Source of the DNA: an uncultured Campylobacter sp.
GTDB lineage: Bacteria > Campylobacterota > Campylobacteria > Campylobacterales > Campylobacteraceae
Reading direction: 5' to 3'
Length of the DNA: 6,849 nt
Assembly (NCBI GenBank): GCA_938041615.1
Contig: CALISV010000338.1
Coordinates: forward strand, 1 to 6,849
Under the pieces are notes generated by a model. That model made no database searches and was not told the origin of the DNA. It worked only from the letters and a program-made list of their open reading frames with translations. Below are positions 1 to 6,247 of this stretch, one piece after another (position 1 is the stretch's first letter; each line of letters begins with the position of its first letter). The translations under genes were made by a program, and so were the position numbers.

Positions 1-2364
1 GATTTTACGACGTTTATCAAACCTCTCTATGCTAGCCGCACCCTGCGAATACGAAACTTCTGCCACGCTAGAGAGCGGCACGGTCGTCCCTGTCGCGCTT
101 TGGACGTAAATTTTACGCAAAACTTCAAGATCGTTTCTAGCGCTCTCCTCTAGGCTAACGCGGATAGGTACTTGACGGTCCGGCAGGTCAAATTTTGCCG
201 ACGCCGCATCCGTGTCGCCTACGGTAGCGATACGCAAAGCTTCGCCAACGGTCTGATGGCTCACGCCCAGCCTTGCGGCCTCTTTTTTGATTAAATTTAT
301 GCGGATTTCGGGCTTTTGCAAAGGCTCGTTTACTTGAGCGTTTTTTGTACCTACAACTCCGTTCATTTGGGATTTTATCAGCACGGCGGTTTGAGAGAGT
401 GCATCCGCGTCGTCGCCTGCTAGGATGACCGAGATATCGCGCGCAGCCATCTCGTTAGCAAAGGCAAATCTCATATCGCTAAATTTAGCCAGCTCCGCCC
501 GCAACTCGTCTTCAAACTGCTTTTGCGTAACGGCGCGCTGCTTGTGCGGCTTTAGCGTGATTAACAGTTCGCCCTTGTGCGTTTCGCCGCCGCCTCCAGC
601 GATGGCAAAAACCGACCAAACGGCAGGGTTTTCTTTGATCGCGCGCGTTAAATTTAAAAGCCTATCATCGGTCTGCTCTAGCGTAGAGCCGGGAGTTAGA
701 GTGATATTTACGCTACTTCTGCCCGAGTCGCTTTGAGGCAAAAATCCCGTCGGCAAAAGCGGTATTAGCGCAAACGAGCCAAGCAGCAGCAAAAAGCCGA
801 TAAAAAGCGTAAATTTGCGGTGATCTAGCGTGAAATTTAGCAAATTTAGATAGGCGGCCTTTAGTTTGCCCGCTTCGCGCTCCACTTTGGCCTCGGGCTT
901 TAGGATGTAGGCCGCTAACAGCGGAGTGGCTAAGCGCGCGACTAAAAGCGAAGCCAAAACCGCCGCCGCGACGGTTATGCCAAACTGCCTAAAGTACTGC
1001 CCGATACCCCCGCCGATAAAGCTAACTGGCAAAAATATCGCCACTATCGTTAGCGTAATGGCAAGCACTGCAAAGCCGATATCATCAGCCGCGTCGATGG
1101 CGGCCTGATAGGGGCGTTTGCCTAGGGCTAGGTGCTTTTTGATATTTTCTATCTCCACGATCGCGTCGTCTACGAGTATGCCGATAACTAGCATTAAAGC
1201 TAGCAGTGTGATGCCGTTTAGCGTGTAGTCCAGCAGATAAAGCGCCGCAAACGTCGGCAAGATCGAAAGCGGTAGCGATATAGCCGCCACTAGCGTCGCT
1301 CGCGCGTCTCGCAAGAAAACAAATACCACAAGTACCGTTAGTATCGCACCCTCCGCCAGCATCCAGATCGTTTGGGTATAGCTTTGCTTGGTCTCATTTG
1401 CCGAGGTATATGTCTCGTCTATCTTTACTTCCGCATGCTCTGCGGTAAATTTAGCCAGCTCCTCCTCGACCTTTTTTATTACGACCGTGTCGCTGGCGCC
1501 TTTTGAGCGCGATACGCTAAAACCGACCGTCTCCAGCCCATCCATCCTCGAGCGCGCTCTAGGCTCAGCGTGCGAGTCCTCAACGCGAGCGATGTCGCCC
1601 AGACGGACGTTTCGGCCGCCGTCTAGCCAGATAGGAGTATCGGAAAGCTCCTCGACGCTCTTTGCGCCGCCTGTTACGCGCAGGCTATTTTCCGCACCGT
1701 CTAAAACCGTCCTACCCGCGGGCAAATCGGCGTTATTTTGCGCGAGCTGTTTGCTAATATAAGCCGCGTCTATCTTTAGCGAGCTAAGCGCGGCGGGATC
1801 TAAAAGCACTCTGATCTCGCGTGTAACGCCGCCTAGACGCTTTACCTGCTGTACGCCCGGGATCGCTAGCAGCCGCCTTTTTATCTCGTTATCTATCAGG
1901 TGCGATATCTCGCTTTGGTCCAAATTTGCGCTTCCTATAGAATAAAACGCCAGCGCGCCGCCCTCGACGTCCACGCGCTCTACTATCGGCGTATCGATAC
2001 CGGCGGGTAGTTCGTCTCTGATCTGCGAGATAGCGTTTCGCACGTCGTTTACGGCTCGATCGACACCCGTCTCGATAGCAAACTCCACTGTGGTAGCCGA
2101 GCTACCCTCAGAGATCGTAGAGCTAACGTGCCTCACGTCCGCCAGCCCGCTCACGGCGTCTTCTATGCGCCTAGTAGTCGAGCTTTCCAGCTGCGTAGGC
2201 GACGCGCCGGTCTGCGTGACCGTGACGCTAACGATAGGAAAATTTACGTTTGGATTTGCGTTTATCGGTAGACGCAAAAACGACGCTACGCCGCCTAAAC
2301 TAAGCGCGATAAAAAGCACGATAATAGGGATAGGATGACGGATCGCCCAAGACGAAATTTTCAC
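1..2364 (-). CDS. RND multidrug efflux pump inner-membrane subunit (AcrB/HAE1 type), C-terminus off the left edge
   Basis: This is a proton-driven inner-membrane pump subunit that takes drugs or other amphiphiles from the periplasm and outer leaflet into a tripartite channel. Translating the complement from 2364 gives 788 uninterrupted residues; family members have about 1,000-1,050, so TM8-TM12 and part of the second porter domain are missing only because the window ends. Seen in order: TM1 (about 8-30); the first porter domain, with a PNVNFP stretch near 40 followed by the TQTGASP segment; TM2-TM4 (about 333-402); TM5-TM6 (about 430-485); TM7 (about 519-538); then the start of the second porter domain. 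TM4 carries GILVDDAIVEIENI; D399 and D400 correspond to the AcrB proton-relay pair D407/D408. The start is GTG, chosen because it overlaps the adaptor stop (GTGA) and has AAAGGGG six bases upstream. The residues that face substrate are too divergent to predict what is exported. Confidence 0.96.
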   Translation of the reverse strand, partial: MKISSWAIRHPIPIIVLFIALSLGGVASFLRLPINANPNVNFPIVSVTVTQTGASPTQLESSTTRRIEDAVSGLADVRHVSSTISEGSSATTVEFAIETGVDRAVNDVRNAISQIRDELPAGIDTPIVERVDVEGGALAFYSIGSANLDQSEISHLIDNEIKRRLLAIPGVQQVKRLGGVTREIRVLLDPAALSSLKIDAAYISKQLAQNNADLPAGRTVLDGAENSLRVTGGAKSVEELSDTPIWLDGGRNVRLGDIARVEDSHAEPRARSRMDGLETVGFSVSRSKGASDTVVIKKVEEELAKFTAEHAEVKIDETYTSANETKQSYTQTIWMLAEGAILTVLVVFVFLRDARATLVAAISLPLSILPTFAALYLLDYTLNGITLLALMLVIGILVDDAIVEIENIKKHLALGKRPYQAAIDAADDIGFAVLAITLTIVAIFLPVSFIGGGIGQYFRQFGITVAAAVLASLLVARLATPLLAAYILKPEAKVEREAGKLKAAYLNLLNFTLDHRKFTLFIGFLLLLGSFALIPLLPTGFLPQSDSGRSSVNITLTPGSTLEQTDDRLLNLTRAIKENPAVWSVFAIAGGGGETHKGELLITLKPHKQRAVTQKQFEDELRAELAKFSDMRFAFANEMAARDISVILAGDDADALSQTAVLIKSQMNGVVGTKNAQVNEPLQKPEIRINLIKKEAARLGVSHQTVGEALRIATVGDTDAASAKFDLPDRQVPIRVSLEESARNDLEVLRKIYVQSATGTTVPLSSVAEVSYSQGAASIERFDKRRKI

Positions 2365-3608
2365 TCCGCGCCCCTTTGCGCCGCTTCGCCGTCATTTACC
2401 AGCGCGGCGGCTTTTAGCGCGACCTCATCGTCCTTGCTGACACCTGAAATCACCTGAACTAGCCCGTTTGCTCTAAGTCCGGTTTGGGTTTTTCGCTTCT
2501 GCGCCTTGCCGTTTTTTATTAGCGTCGCAAACGCGCCCTCGTCCGTAAACGAAACTGCCTGCGCAGGTAGCGCTAACGCGCTAAATTCGGGCAGGTCGAT
2601 GACAGCCTTGGCATACGACCCGATAAATTTAGCCCCGCCGTCTAGCGAAATTTTGACCTTGCCCAGGCGCGAGCTCGTGTCCACGCTAACAGGCACTAGC
2701 CGCACTTTGCCTTTCACAGCCTCTTTTACGCCGTAAATTTGAGCCTGCGCGCTCATACCGACTTTTATCTGCGCTAGCTCGGCTGCGTCCGCGTCCGCAG
2801 ATAGCTCGATGACGCCGTCTTTTGCGATGTTAAACAAAGCCTCGCCGCTAGTTAGCGCGCCGATTTGGGCTTTTTTGGCCGTTACGACGCCGCTAATGGG
2901 CGCTATCACGCTAGCTTTGCCGAGTTGGTCTTTAGCCTCCGCAATCTGCGCGTCTATCTGCGAAATTTGGGCTTTTGCGGAGTTTAGATTTGCTCTGGCG
3001 CTTGCTTCTTTCGCGTTTGCTTGTTCGAGTTCTTGCGAGCTGATCGCCTTTTTTGCGGCCAAGTCTTTAGCTCGCTTTAGCGCGGAGCTAGCCTCGCTAA
3101 AAGCGGCCTTGGCGGAGTTTAAATTTTGCTTTGCGGCCTCGAGAGCGGCGGTTTGCTGGTCAAATTTCGCTTTTACACCGGCATTATCCAGCAGAGCTAA
3201 AATTTGCCCCTTTTGTACGCTTTCGCCGACCTCGACTAAAACCTCGGAGATTTGCCGGCCTTGTAACGCCGAACCTACTGCGACATCGTCTTTAGAGACC
3301 AGTTCGCCGTGTAAATTTAGCTTTGGATTAAATTTTTGGACCTTGGGCGATACGACCGTGAGCTTTATCGCTTCGCCGTTTTGATTTTGCTTAGCGTCTG
3401 TATTTCTACCGTCTCGGCCGATGTTTGTTTCGCTAGCGTTGCCGCCATTTATATCCGCTTGAGCCTTTTGGCGCTCGGACGCGTTTTGCTTGTTTTGCGG
3501 CGGCGTTTTTCGCTCCGATTTATTTTCCTGTGCCGCCGCCGTTTGCTGCGCGCTCAAAACCAGCGCAAACGATAAAAAATACGCCTTTAAAATTTTGCCG
3601 AATTTCAT
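2361..3608 (-). CDS. RND efflux periplasmic adaptor (membrane fusion protein, HlyD/AcrA family)
   Basis: This adaptor bridges the RND pump to an outer-membrane TolC-type channel. The start at 3608 (415 residues) is preferred over the in-frame ATG at 3644: it has AAGGGA six bases upstream and opens directly with a signal peptide (MKFGKILKAYFLSFALVLSA..., cleavage near A26), whereas the 3644 ATG overlaps the promoter -10 box and has no ribosome binding site. Domains: a polar Asn/Gln/Lys-rich linker (about 27-80); first half of the lipoyl-like domain (about 98-145, with VEVGESVQKGQ); an Ala-rich coiled-coil hairpin (about 147-231); second lipoyl half (about 233-262, with IAPISGVVTA); a beta-barrel; and a membrane-proximal domain at the end. 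The hairpin tip carries RAKDLAAKKAIS (R179, L183, S190), matching the RxxxLxxxxxxS pattern used by AcrA/MacA-type adaptors to dock on TolC. The pump gene follows with a 4-base overlap, so the two form an operon. Confidence 0.96.
   Translation of the reverse strand: MKFGKILKAYFLSFALVLSAQQTAAAQENKSERKTPPQNKQNASERQKAQADINGGNASETNIGRDGRNTDAKQNQNGEAIKLTVVSPKVQKFNPKLNLHGELVSKDDVAVGSALQGRQISEVLVEVGESVQKGQILALLDNAGVKAKFDQQTAALEAAKQNLNSAKAAFSEASSALKRAKDLAAKKAISSQELEQANAKEASARANLNSAKAQISQIDAQIAEAKDQLGKASVIAPISGVVTAKKAQIGALTSGEALFNIAKDGVIELSADADAAELAQIKVGMSAQAQIYGVKEAVKGKVRLVPVSVDTSSRLGKVKISLDGGAKFIGSYAKAVIDLPEFSALALPAQAVSFTDEGAFATLIKNGKAQKRKTQTGLRANGLVQVISGVSKDDEVALKAAALVNDGEAAQRGAE
2371..2377 (-). promoter_or_regulatory. 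Ribosome binding site of the RND pump gene
   Basis: On the minus strand AAAGGGG lies six bases before the GTG at 2364, inside the last codons of the adaptor gene. It supports the unusual GTG start. With the 4-base stop/start overlap it suggests that the pump is translated by ribosomes finishing the adaptor. Confidence 0.6.
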
Positions 3609-3614
3609 AAAATT

Positions 3615-3620
3615 TCCCTT
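3615..3620 (-). promoter_or_regulatory. Ribosome binding site that decides the adaptor start
   Basis: AAGGGA on the minus strand lies six bases before the ATG at 3608. The alternative upstream ATG at 3644 has only AT-rich sequence before it, so this site selects the shorter protein that begins with the signal peptide. Confidence 0.65.
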
Positions 3621-3624
3621 GAAA

Positions 3625-3665
3625 TTAGTCTTAAAATTTATCATATTAGCAAAATTTAGGACTAA
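3625..3665. promoter_or_regulatory. Candidate operator: long imperfect dyad over the efflux promoter
   Basis: TTAGTCTTAAAATTT (3625-3639) and AAAATTTAGGACTAA (3651-3665) are reverse complements at 13 of 15 positions, separated by 11 bases. The dyad centre at 3645 falls inside the -10 box, and the right arm lies in the spacer toward the -35 box, so a bound dimer would block RNA polymerase. The divergent MarR-family gene is the obvious candidate binder, but nothing in the sequence proves which protein binds. Confidence 0.5.
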
Positions 3666-3672
3666 AAGTCAA
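3643..3672 (-). promoter_or_regulatory. Promoter of the efflux operon (-35 TTGACT, -10 TAATAT)
   Basis: On the minus strand TTGACT (3672-3667) is followed after 18 bases by TAATAT (3648-3643). The -10 box is preceded by TGC, giving an extended -10. Predicted transcription starts near 3636, leaving a leader of about 28 bases before the adaptor ATG. The position is inferred from sequence alone. Confidence 0.6.
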
Positions 3673-3678
3673 TCCTAA
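3656..3678. promoter_or_regulatory. Second dyad, overlapping the efflux -35 box
   Basis: TTAGGA (3656-3661) and TCCTAA (3673-3678) are exact reverse complements around an 11-base centre that contains the minus-strand -35 box TTGACT. It shares the GGACTAA segment with the neighbouring longer dyad, so the two arrangements may be alternative or cooperative binding sites. The arms are short, hence the modest confidence. Confidence 0.35.
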
Positions 3679-3682
3679 AACC

Positions 3683-3711
3683 TTGAAAATATTTTGGGAT
3701 TTTACTAAAAT
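3683..3711 (+). promoter_or_regulatory. Candidate promoter of the MarR-family gene
   Basis: TTGAAA (3683-3688) is followed after 17 bases by TAAAAT (3706-3711), which would start transcription near 3718, about 22 bases before the ATG. The perfect palindrome AAAATATTTT (3686-3695) overlaps the -35 box and may be a further control site. The region is AT-rich, so chance matches are possible. Confidence 0.4.
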
Positions 3712-3739
3712 TCGCCCAAAAATAAAAAAGGGAGAAACA

Positions 3740-4185
3740 ATGTACAACTTCGACGAGCTGGGCAAAAAAATCGGCGATATCGACAAACGCATAGATATGC
3801 TGATTGCTAAAACTGGGCTTAGCTACAGCGAATTTGCAGTGCTTTATACACTCGCAAAAGACGGCCGTTCGACGCAAAAAAGATCGGCCAAGAGTGGCTC
3901 ATACCCAAGCAAACGGTCTTTAACGTCTGCAAGGATTTTCGCAAAAAAGGGCTAGTGCAGATAGGCGAGCAAAGCGCGGATAAAAGGGAGCGCGCGATGA
4001 GTCTCACGCAAAAAGGGCACGACGTAGCAGACCCCATAGTGCGCGCTAGCGATGAGCTGGGCGAGCGGGTATTTGCTAGGCTCGGCGAAAAAAATGCCGA
4101 GAAGCTATTTTTGTTGCTGACGCGCTTTTGCGAGATTTGCGACAAAGAGATCGAAAATACGCCAGGTATCCAAACGAAAATTTAA
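3740..4185 (+). pseudogene. MarR-family transcriptional regulator, apparent one-base frameshift
   Basis: This would be a dimeric winged-helix DNA-binding regulator, by position the repressor of the divergent efflux operon. The ATG at 3740 has AAGGGAG five bases upstream. The first frame gives MYNFDELGKKIGDIDKR... up to DGRSTQK and then runs out of family resemblance, ending at 3955. The rest of the wing-helix domain sits in another frame: KIGQEWLIPKQTVFNVCKDF (recognition helix), RKKGLVQIGEQSADKRERAM (wing with the typical DKRER) and SLTQKGHDVADPIV, ending at 4185. Adding one A to the A6 run at 3876-3881 joins both parts into a 148-residue protein, the usual MarR length, with the TQKKIGQEW junction typical of the family. 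It is therefore a recent pseudogene, a sequencing error, or a gene read by -1 slippage. The family call is strong; the functional state is not known. Confidence 0.85.
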
Positions 4186-4470
4186 GCTTGCTTGGATTTA
4201 ATTAAGTCGTTTTTGTCGTATATTTTTGCCAAAATGCCAGCAAACGCCTACAAGACCGGAGCTAGCGACAAGCCGTGCGCAAAATACTCTAGCCAAATAC
4301 GCCATACGCTAACGACGTTCCCGGCTCTTCCTAAATTTACCTACTCGCTTGCCTTTTTTCGTACTCGGCGGCTTAAATTTTACAAATTTATCTAGTAAAT
4401 TTAACGAAAAAGTCGTCTTGCCAAATTTGCCGCTTAAATTTAATCGACGACGGCGAAAATACGGCTCAAA

Positions 4471-4649
4471 ATGTGCGGACGATTTACCAAAGCGCGCAGC
4501 GAATTTGCCTGCTGATTTATCTTTGCAAACGCAAGCGGCGCTACTCAAATTTAGCATTTACGGCTTATAAAATCGCCGCAATGCACCCTAATGCTACGCC
4601 AATGTTTAATCTTGCAACCAAAATATTACGAGTAAATTTTCCCCGCTAA
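4471..4649 (+). pseudogene. Decayed N-terminal part of an SRAP (YedK/HMCES-type) gene
   Basis: Intact SRAP proteins protect abasic sites in single-stranded DNA by a covalent bond through Cys2, and nearly all begin MCGR. Here ATG at 4471 reads MCGRFTKARSEFAC and then stops (4513-4515). One base out of register, the sequence stays open from about 4503 to 4649 and reads ...HPNATPMFNLATKILRVNFPR, where FNLATKIL resembles the conserved YNVAPGTKVL segment of YedK. The distance between the two motifs, about 44 codons, is close to the roughly 35 in YedK. No clear ribosome binding site precedes the ATG and the catalytic C-terminal two-thirds are not recognisable. The reading rests on two short motifs in the right order and spacing; chance is possible but not likely for MCGRFT. 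Confidence 0.45.
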
Positions 4650-4753
4650 ATTTTGATGCGTTGCGAAAAAGTAGCTTAATAGTTTAAAGCCGTATCCGCA
4701 GGTCTATTTCCACCGCCCACTCAAACAAAATTAGCTGAGTCGTACGCCTAAAC

Positions 4754-4780
4754 GCCGCCGATCCGGCGACGACAATCGTC
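4754..4780. repeat. Two small adjacent inverted repeats
   Basis: GCCGCCG / CGGCGAC (4754-4760 and 4764-4770, one mismatch, 3-base loop) is followed by GACGA / TCGTC (4768-4772 and 4776-4780, perfect). The two overlap by three bases and could form alternative hairpins. No T-run follows, so this is not a standard terminator; its role is unknown. Confidence 0.3.
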
Positions 4781-4894
4781 AAATTTATCCGCAAACGGCA
4801 AGATTTAATTTTAGTAACATTTTAGAAATTTATTTACGTTTTTACTCATTTATTGTAGATTTTAGTAGCTTAAATTTTAAAATTAATCAGAAAA

Positions 4895-4915
4895 TATAAT
4901 TCAAAACCCTATAAT
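4895..4915 (+). promoter_or_regulatory. Promoter region of the TRAP binding protein gene, two TATAAT boxes
   Basis: Two perfect TATAAT hexamers lie at 4895-4900 and 4910-4915, 15 bases apart, in front of a strong ribosome binding site (AAGGAG at 4934-4939, five bases before the ATG). Neither has a good -35 box, but 4805-4890 is very AT-rich with spaced T runs, as is usual for Campylobacter sigma-70 promoters. One or both may be used. Confidence 0.55.
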
Positions 4916-4944
4916 CGGTAAATTTAAAACCAAAAGGAGAAAAA

Positions 4945-5997
4945 ATGAAACTATTTTCAGCGCTCGCTCTGTGCGCGGCGATGGCGTTTAGCGCACAAGC
5001 TGCGGAAAAATACAAGATCAAGCTCGCCTCCACCTACGAGAGCAACGTACCCGTACTAGGCGACGCTCCGAAAAAATTTAAAGAGCTCGTAGAAAAGATG
5101 AGCGACGGCCGTATCGAGGTTCGCGTCGACTATCCGTCCAAGCACAAGGCGGCGTTTGCGCTGCTTGATATGGTCAAAAGCGCCCAGTACGACGCGGCTT
5201 TCACCGCTAGCTACTTTTATAAGGGCAAGGACGCCAAGCTCATGCTCTTTACGACGGTGCCTTTTGGTATGAACAAGGCCGAGCAGGACGCATGGTACGC
5301 GTACGGCGGGGGCAAGGAGCTCGCGCAAAAGGTCTTTAACGAGTACGGCATAGTGACCTTTCACGGCGGAAATTTCGGCATGCAAATGGGCGGCTGGTTT
5401 AAAAAAGAGATCAAGAGTACGGACGATCTAAAGGGGCTAAAACTACGCATGACCGGGCTTGGCGGCGAGATAATGGCAAAGCTGGGCGTAAACATTAACA
5501 CGATCCCGATCGGCGAGCTATACATGGCGATGGAGATGAACACGATCGACGCCGTCGAGTGGGTCTGCCCTGCGATCGATATAAATTTCGGCTTTCAAAA
5601 GGTGGCTAAATTTTACTACACAGGCTGGCAGGAGCCCGCTAGCGAAAATGAATTTTACATCAACAAAAAGCTCTGGGACAAGCTACCCGCCGACCTCCAA
5701 GCTATCGTAGAAACCGCAACCAAGGCTGTAGCGGCCGATGTCTATGAGTCGGCGGTCTATCAAAACTCGCTAGTACTTGATAAAATCAAAAGCGGGCATC
5801 CGGACGTGAAAATCGCCTCGTTCCCGCCCGAGGTCATTGCTGCGCTACGCAAAGCCACGGACGAGATCCTAGACGAGCTTTCGGCAAAGGACGCGACGTT
5901 TAAAGAGATCCTAGACTCGCAAAAAGCCTTTATGAAAAAGGCCAGGGTCTGGACGCAGATCTCCGAAAACAGCTACATAAACAGCACTGCGGAGTGA
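4945..5997 (+). CDS. dctP: TRAP transporter periplasmic substrate-binding protein (DctP family, TakP-like)
   Basis: This periplasmic protein captures a carboxylate and delivers it to a DctQM-type sodium-driven membrane permease. The 350-residue length is normal. It opens with a signal peptide (MKLFSALALCAAMAFSAQA, cleavage near residue 19); C10 is not in a proper lipobox, so a soluble protein is expected. Seen motifs: Q147 in GMQMGGWF, R168 in LKGLKLRMTG (the family Arg that pairs with the ligand carboxylate), GGEIMAKLG at 173-181, IGELYMAME at 189-197, and E205-W206 in IDAVEWV. Q147, R168, E205 and W206 match in order and spacing the cation- and 2-oxo-acid-binding set of Rhodobacter TakP, so pyruvate-like 2-oxo acids or lactate are the best substrate guess (inference). 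The gene symbol is at family level. It is monocistronic here: no DctQ or DctM gene follows, and a hairpin lies 16 bases after the stop. Confidence 0.95.
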   Translation: MKLFSALALCAAMAFSAQAAEKYKIKLASTYESNVPVLGDAPKKFKELVEKMSDGRIEVRVDYPSKHKAAFALLDMVKSAQYDAAFTASYFYKGKDAKLMLFTTVPFGMNKAEQDAWYAYGGGKELAQKVFNEYGIVTFHGGNFGMQMGGWFKKEIKSTDDLKGLKLRMTGLGGEIMAKLGVNINTIPIGELYMAMEMNTIDAVEWVCPAIDINFGFQKVAKFYYTGWQEPASENEFYINKKLWDKLPADLQAIVETATKAVAADVYESAVYQNSLVLDKIKSGHPDVKIASFPPEVIAALRKATDEILDELSAKDATFKEILDSQKAFMKKARVWTQISENSYINSTAE

Positions 5998-6013
5998 TCT
6001 CTGCTAAATTTAA

Positions 6014-6042
6014 CGAGCCGTCCGAGTAAATTTGACGGCTCG
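6014..6042 (+). terminator. Perfect 9-bp hairpin after the TRAP gene, likely terminator
   Basis: CGAGCCGTC (6014-6022) and GACGGCTCG (6034-6042) are exact reverse complements with an 11-base loop, 16 bases past the stop codon. No T-run follows on the plus strand, so it lacks one half of a classic Rho-independent signal. It may act as a weak terminator or as a 3' end stabiliser of the mRNA. Confidence 0.5.
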
Positions 6043-6062
6043 AAGGCTAGTGCAAATTTGAG

Positions 6063-6085
6063 GCTAAATTGGGCCCGATTTTAGC
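6063..6085. repeat. Inverted repeat with GGGCCC core
   Basis: GCTAAA (6063-6068) and TTTAGC (6080-6085) flank the self-complementary GGGCCC (6071-6076). It lies between the TRAP gene and the next gene. The arms are short and the function, if any, is unknown. Confidence 0.3.
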
Positions 6086-6119
6086 TCGATGTCAAATTTG
6101 AACTCTAAATTTATCAACA

Positions 6120-6159
6120 CTGCTTTGCTTAAATTTAACCGGCAAATGCGCCAAAGCAG
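6120..6159. repeat. 8-bp inverted repeat in the intergenic region
   Basis: CTGCTTTG (6120-6127) and CAAAGCAG (6152-6159) are exact reverse complements separated by 24 bases. It sits about 50 bases upstream of the putative -10 box of the next gene, so it could be a weak terminator or a regulatory dyad. Confidence 0.35.
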
Positions 6160-6208
6160 ACCGCCGTTACTTACATGCCTTAAACTTCTCAAATTTTAAC
6201 CCAAATAG

Positions 6209-6217
6209 TGCTAAAAT
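6209..6217 (+). promoter_or_regulatory. Candidate extended -10 promoter of the small exported protein gene
   Basis: TGCTAAAAT (6209-6217) matches an extended -10 element and lies about 30 bases before the ATG at 6248. No convincing -35 box is seen. It agrees with transcription being independent of the TRAP gene. Confidence 0.4.
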
Positions 6218-6237
6218 CACGCAACTACCAAATTTAA

Positions 6238-6242
6238 AAGGA
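6238..6242 (+). promoter_or_regulatory. Ribosome binding site of the small exported protein gene
   Basis: AAGGA lies five bases before ATG 6248 and nowhere near the in-frame TTG at 6274. It is the main reason to think that 6248 is the true start and that the downstream frame has been shifted. Confidence 0.6.
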
Positions 6243-6247
6243 AAGCC

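Larger units (their letters stand above)
4186..4944. other. Long region without an intact gene
   Basis: No reading frame here has a ribosome binding site, a recognisable product and normal codon use together. The longer open stretches are rich in Lys-Phe and Asn-Leu produced by AAATTT words. Supported contents are a likely SRAP gene remnant (4471-4649), two small adjacent inverted repeats (4754-4780) and the AT-rich promoter region of the TRAP binding protein gene (about 4800-4944). I see no tRNA, rRNA, insertion sequence or CRISPR repeat. Confidence 0.6.

Noticed and set aside
425..2338. Several plus-strand open frames of 60-124 codons
   Set aside because: They lie opposite the RND pump gene, have no ribosome binding sites and show Ser/Ala/Pro-rich composition typical of the complement of a GC-rich gene.
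3609..3644. Upstream ATG at 3644 as the adaptor start
   Set aside because: It overlaps the predicted -10 box, lacks a ribosome binding site and would put 12 odd residues before a normal signal peptide.
2506..3678. Plus-strand open frames opposite the adaptor, up to 191 codons
   Set aside because: They are the complement of the Ala/Lys-rich coiled-coil and signal-peptide regions; the minus-strand protein has a full domain order, these have none.
4168..4197. ATCCAA / TTGGAT inverted repeat at the end of the MarR-family gene, as a terminator
   Set aside because: Arms of only six AT-rich pairs with an 18-base loop and no adjacent T-run; too weak to call.
4192..4570. Three open frames of 67-82 codons on both strands
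   Set aside because: No ribosome binding site, no recognisable product, and repeated Lys-Phe/Asn-Leu steps that come from AAATTT words.
4684..4825. Minus-strand open stretch reading TIVVAGSAAFRRTTQLILFEW
   Set aside because: Only about 45 codons, no ATG or ribosome binding site, and no family I recognise; it may be chance.
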